Source: Pseudanabaenaceae cyanobacterium MP8IB2.15
GTDB taxonomy: Bacteria; Cyanobacteriota; Cyanobacteriia; Pseudanabaenales; Pseudanabaenaceae
NCBI GenBank assembly: GCA_030248825.1
Contig: JARCMB010000336.1
Span: 1 to 7,600 of the forward strand
Length of the DNA: 7,600 nucleotides
Direction of reading: 5' to 3'
Positions within the stretch are counted from its first letter, which is position 1. Every line of letters starts with the position of its first letter. Shown piece after piece: positions 6,901 through 7,600 of the stretch. A model generated the notes under the pieces. It saw only the letters and a list, made by a program, of their open reading frames with translations. It was not told the origin of the DNA and ran no database searches. A program made the position numbers and the translations under genes.

Positions 6901-7600
6901 TCCAGAATATTGCCTCGATCGCCAAGGTATAACGCCAGCGACATCACCATGCCTTCACGCAAAGGATCGATCGGGGGATTAGTCACCTGAGCAAAGCGTT
7001 GTTTAAAGTAGTCATATAGCAGGTGAGGTCTGGATGACAGCACTGCTAAGGGAGCATCATCACCCATACAAAATATCGGCTCTTTGCCATCTTGGGCCAT
7101 GGCTTCGATCACCATGTCAACATCCTCAAACGTATAACCAAATGCAGTTTGATAGGTAAGGATGTCTTTTTCGGCTAGGGTTGTCTGCTCTAGGAACGGC
7201 TGAGACTGCAAAGTTTGACGATACTGCTTCAGCCACTCGCCATAGGGATGCATCTCCGCTACCCGTTGCTTGATCGTCCAGTTCTTGAGAATCTCATGGC
7301 TATCCAAATCGACCGCCAGCATTTGCCCTGGGCCGAGTCTGCCTTTTTCGATAATGTCAGACTCTGGGATATCGACAGTGCCAGCCTCAGAGCCAACGAT
7401 CACCAACCCACTTTTGGTAATCACATACCGAGCAGGCCGCAAACCGTTCCGATCGAGGGATGCACCTACGGTCTTACCATCGCTAAATACGAGCAGGGCT
7501 GGCCCATCCCAAGGTTCCTGTAAGCCACTGTGATATTCGTAGAAGTCAGTAATTTCAGGATGATCCTTCAAGTCGGGCTGGTTGGCGTAGGCTTCAGGCA
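3936..7600 (-). CDS. glsF: Ferredoxin-dependent glutamate synthase (Fd-GOGAT), 5' end outside window
   Basis: The enzyme turns glutamine and 2-oxoglutarate into two glutamates with electrons from reduced ferredoxin. About 1,220 codons are present. Cyanobacterial Fd-GOGAT is about 1,550 residues, so some 330 N-terminal residues, including the catalytic Cys1 of the glutaminase domain, lie beyond 7600. The frame stays open to the edge (PEAYANQPD precedes the TTG at 7569-7571), so that TTG is not the start. In order: end of the class II amidotransferase domain (DRNGLRPARY, about 7455-7427), central domain, FMN barrel with AQGAKPGEGGQLPG (about 5587-5547) and GHDGGTGASPLSS (about 5310-5270), the CX5CX4C 3Fe-4S motif (5078-5043), and the GXGXG beta-helix (about 4650-4180). 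An insertion of roughly 28 residues between GGEDPIRY and SAIKQ (about 5757-5670) is the ferredoxin loop that NADPH enzymes lack, which sets the cofactor type. Its promoter is off-window. Confidence 0.97.
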   Translation of the reverse strand, partial: PEAYANQPDLKDHPEITDFYEYHSGLQEPWDGPALLVFSDGKTVGASLDRNGLRPARYVITKSGLVIVGSEAGTVDIPESDIIEKGRLGPGQMLAVDLDSHEILKNWTIKQRVAEMHPYGEWLKQYRQTLQSQPFLEQTTLAEKDILTYQTAFGYTFEDVDMVIEAMAQDGKEPIFCMGDDAPLAVLSSRPHLLYDYFKQRFAQVTNPPIDPLREGMVMSLALYLGDRGNILDIQPEYAHQIKIDSPVLNESELEQLQKMGFATQKLDIVFSIAHGSDGLAQAITRLCDAAVEAVRSGVKILILSDRALDAENAYVPPLLAVGAVHHRLIDAGLRMKASIVVETAQCWSTHHFACLIGYGASAICPYLAFETTRQWWGKAKTQMQMQQGKIANLTLAQVQARFRKAVEDGLLKILSKMGISLLSSYNGGQIFEAIGISSEVIDTCFKGTTSRIGGMQMTDLASEVIGFHHKAFPEIQGKKLENYGFVQYRTGGEYHMNSPEMAKALHRAVAEFRNQESGVGTEAPGYNHYEVYKQQLENRPPTALRDLLEFKSDRTSIPLDQVESVTEIFKRFCTGAMSLGALSQEAHEVLAIAMNRIGGKSNCGEGGEDPIRYLKIEDVDPATGLSATFPQLKGLRNGDTANSAIKQIASGRFGVTPAYLVSSNQLEIKIAQGAKPGEGGQLPGPKISSYIAMLRNSKPGVSLISPPPHHDIYSIEDLAQLIFDLHQINPVAKVSVKLVAEIGIGTIAAGVAKANADIIQISGHDGGTGASPLSSIKHAGSPWELGLTEVHTVLMENNLRDRVLLRVDGGFKTGWDVIVAAMMGGEEYGFGTAAMIAEGCIMARVCHTNKCPVGVTSQLESLRKRFPGTPEKVVNFLYFVAEEVRSILAKLGYTSLLDLIGRSDLLVQRSDVKLTKLAAVNLDCLTQLPDTRIDRTWLTHSPEPHNDGFGLDDEILADVEVQKAIEKQIDLSKSYKIVNTDRTVGGRIAGSIAKQYGNSGLASQLKLEFVGAAGQSFGAFNLPGMSLDLIGEANDFVGKGMRGGEISIQPPADHLYDPAENVIVGNTCLYGATGGFVFVNGQAGERFGVRNSGALAVVEGAGDHCCEYMTGGVVVVLGKTGRNVGAGMTGGIAYFLDLDGGFTERLSQEALKVQRVSSIAGERQLKDLIQSSFDRTGSPKAKAILADWSHYLPQFWQLVPPAEANSPEATDAVAVTAPV
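5818..5825. repeat. HIP1 octamer (GCGATCGC)
   Basis: This is an exact copy of the highly iterated palindrome of cyanobacteria, inside glsF. It supports the taxonomic call. Its function is not established. Confidence 0.85.
6678..6685. repeat. HIP1 octamer (GCGATCGC)
   Basis: This is the second exact HIP1 copy, also inside glsF. Most other palindromes in the window share only the CGATCG core. Confidence 0.85.

Noticed and set aside
7569..7571. TTG as the start of glsF
   Set aside because: The same frame stays open to the window edge and encodes a sequence typical of the glutaminase domain interior (PEAYANQPD before it), so this is an internal leucine.
1..7600. CRISPR array, insertion sequence, defence system or other unusual mobile cluster
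   Set aside because: No spacer-repeat pattern, transposase, integrase, terminal inverted repeats or target duplications are visible. The genes are ordinary cyanobacterial chromosomal genes.

Overview
The window comes from a cyanobacterial chromosome. The evidence is a type I glutamine synthetase of cyanobacterial character under a textbook NtcA promoter, a glutamate synthase that carries the ferredoxin-loop insertion, a long pentapeptide-repeat protein, and strong over-representation of the CGATCG palindrome, including two full HIP1 octamers (GCGATCGC). I cannot fix the genus from this alone; base composition is moderate, with no obvious island of foreign composition.

Layout, left to right. 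Positions 1-108 are the C-terminal end of an unidentified membrane protein on the plus strand. Positions 109-239 are the glnA control region, with an exact GTA-N8-TAC NtcA site and a -10 box 22 nt after it. glnA (240-1661) is complete and followed by a rho-independent terminator (1698-1722). A short promoter region with an inverted repeat (1729-1745) leads into a Fur-family repressor gene (1772-2233). Four tandem heptamers (2231-2258) separate it from an aldose 1-epimerase-like gene (2275-3156). An 89-nt gap holding a 10-bp direct repeat precedes a pentapeptide-repeat gene (3246-3929). On the minus strand, ferredoxin-dependent glutamate synthase (glsF) occupies 3936 to the right edge. It converges on the pentapeptide gene with only six bases between the two stop codons, and its N-terminal part lies beyond the window.

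The two ends of the window encode the two halves of the GS-GOGAT cycle. GlnA makes glutamine from glutamate and ammonium at the cost of ATP. GlsF then uses reduced ferredoxin to transfer the glutamine amide to 2-oxoglutarate, giving two glutamates. The genes between them (metal/redox-type regulator, sugar mutarotase, pentapeptide protein) have no shown link to nitrogen assimilation, and the Fur and epimerase genes may form a small plus-strand transcription unit. I found no mobile element, CRISPR array, RNA gene or convincing undescribed system. The most notable points are the Fur-family protein that has lost most of its structural zinc cysteines, the inverted repeat over its promoter, the unbroken 39-unit pentapeptide solenoid, and the close placement of glnA and glsF.
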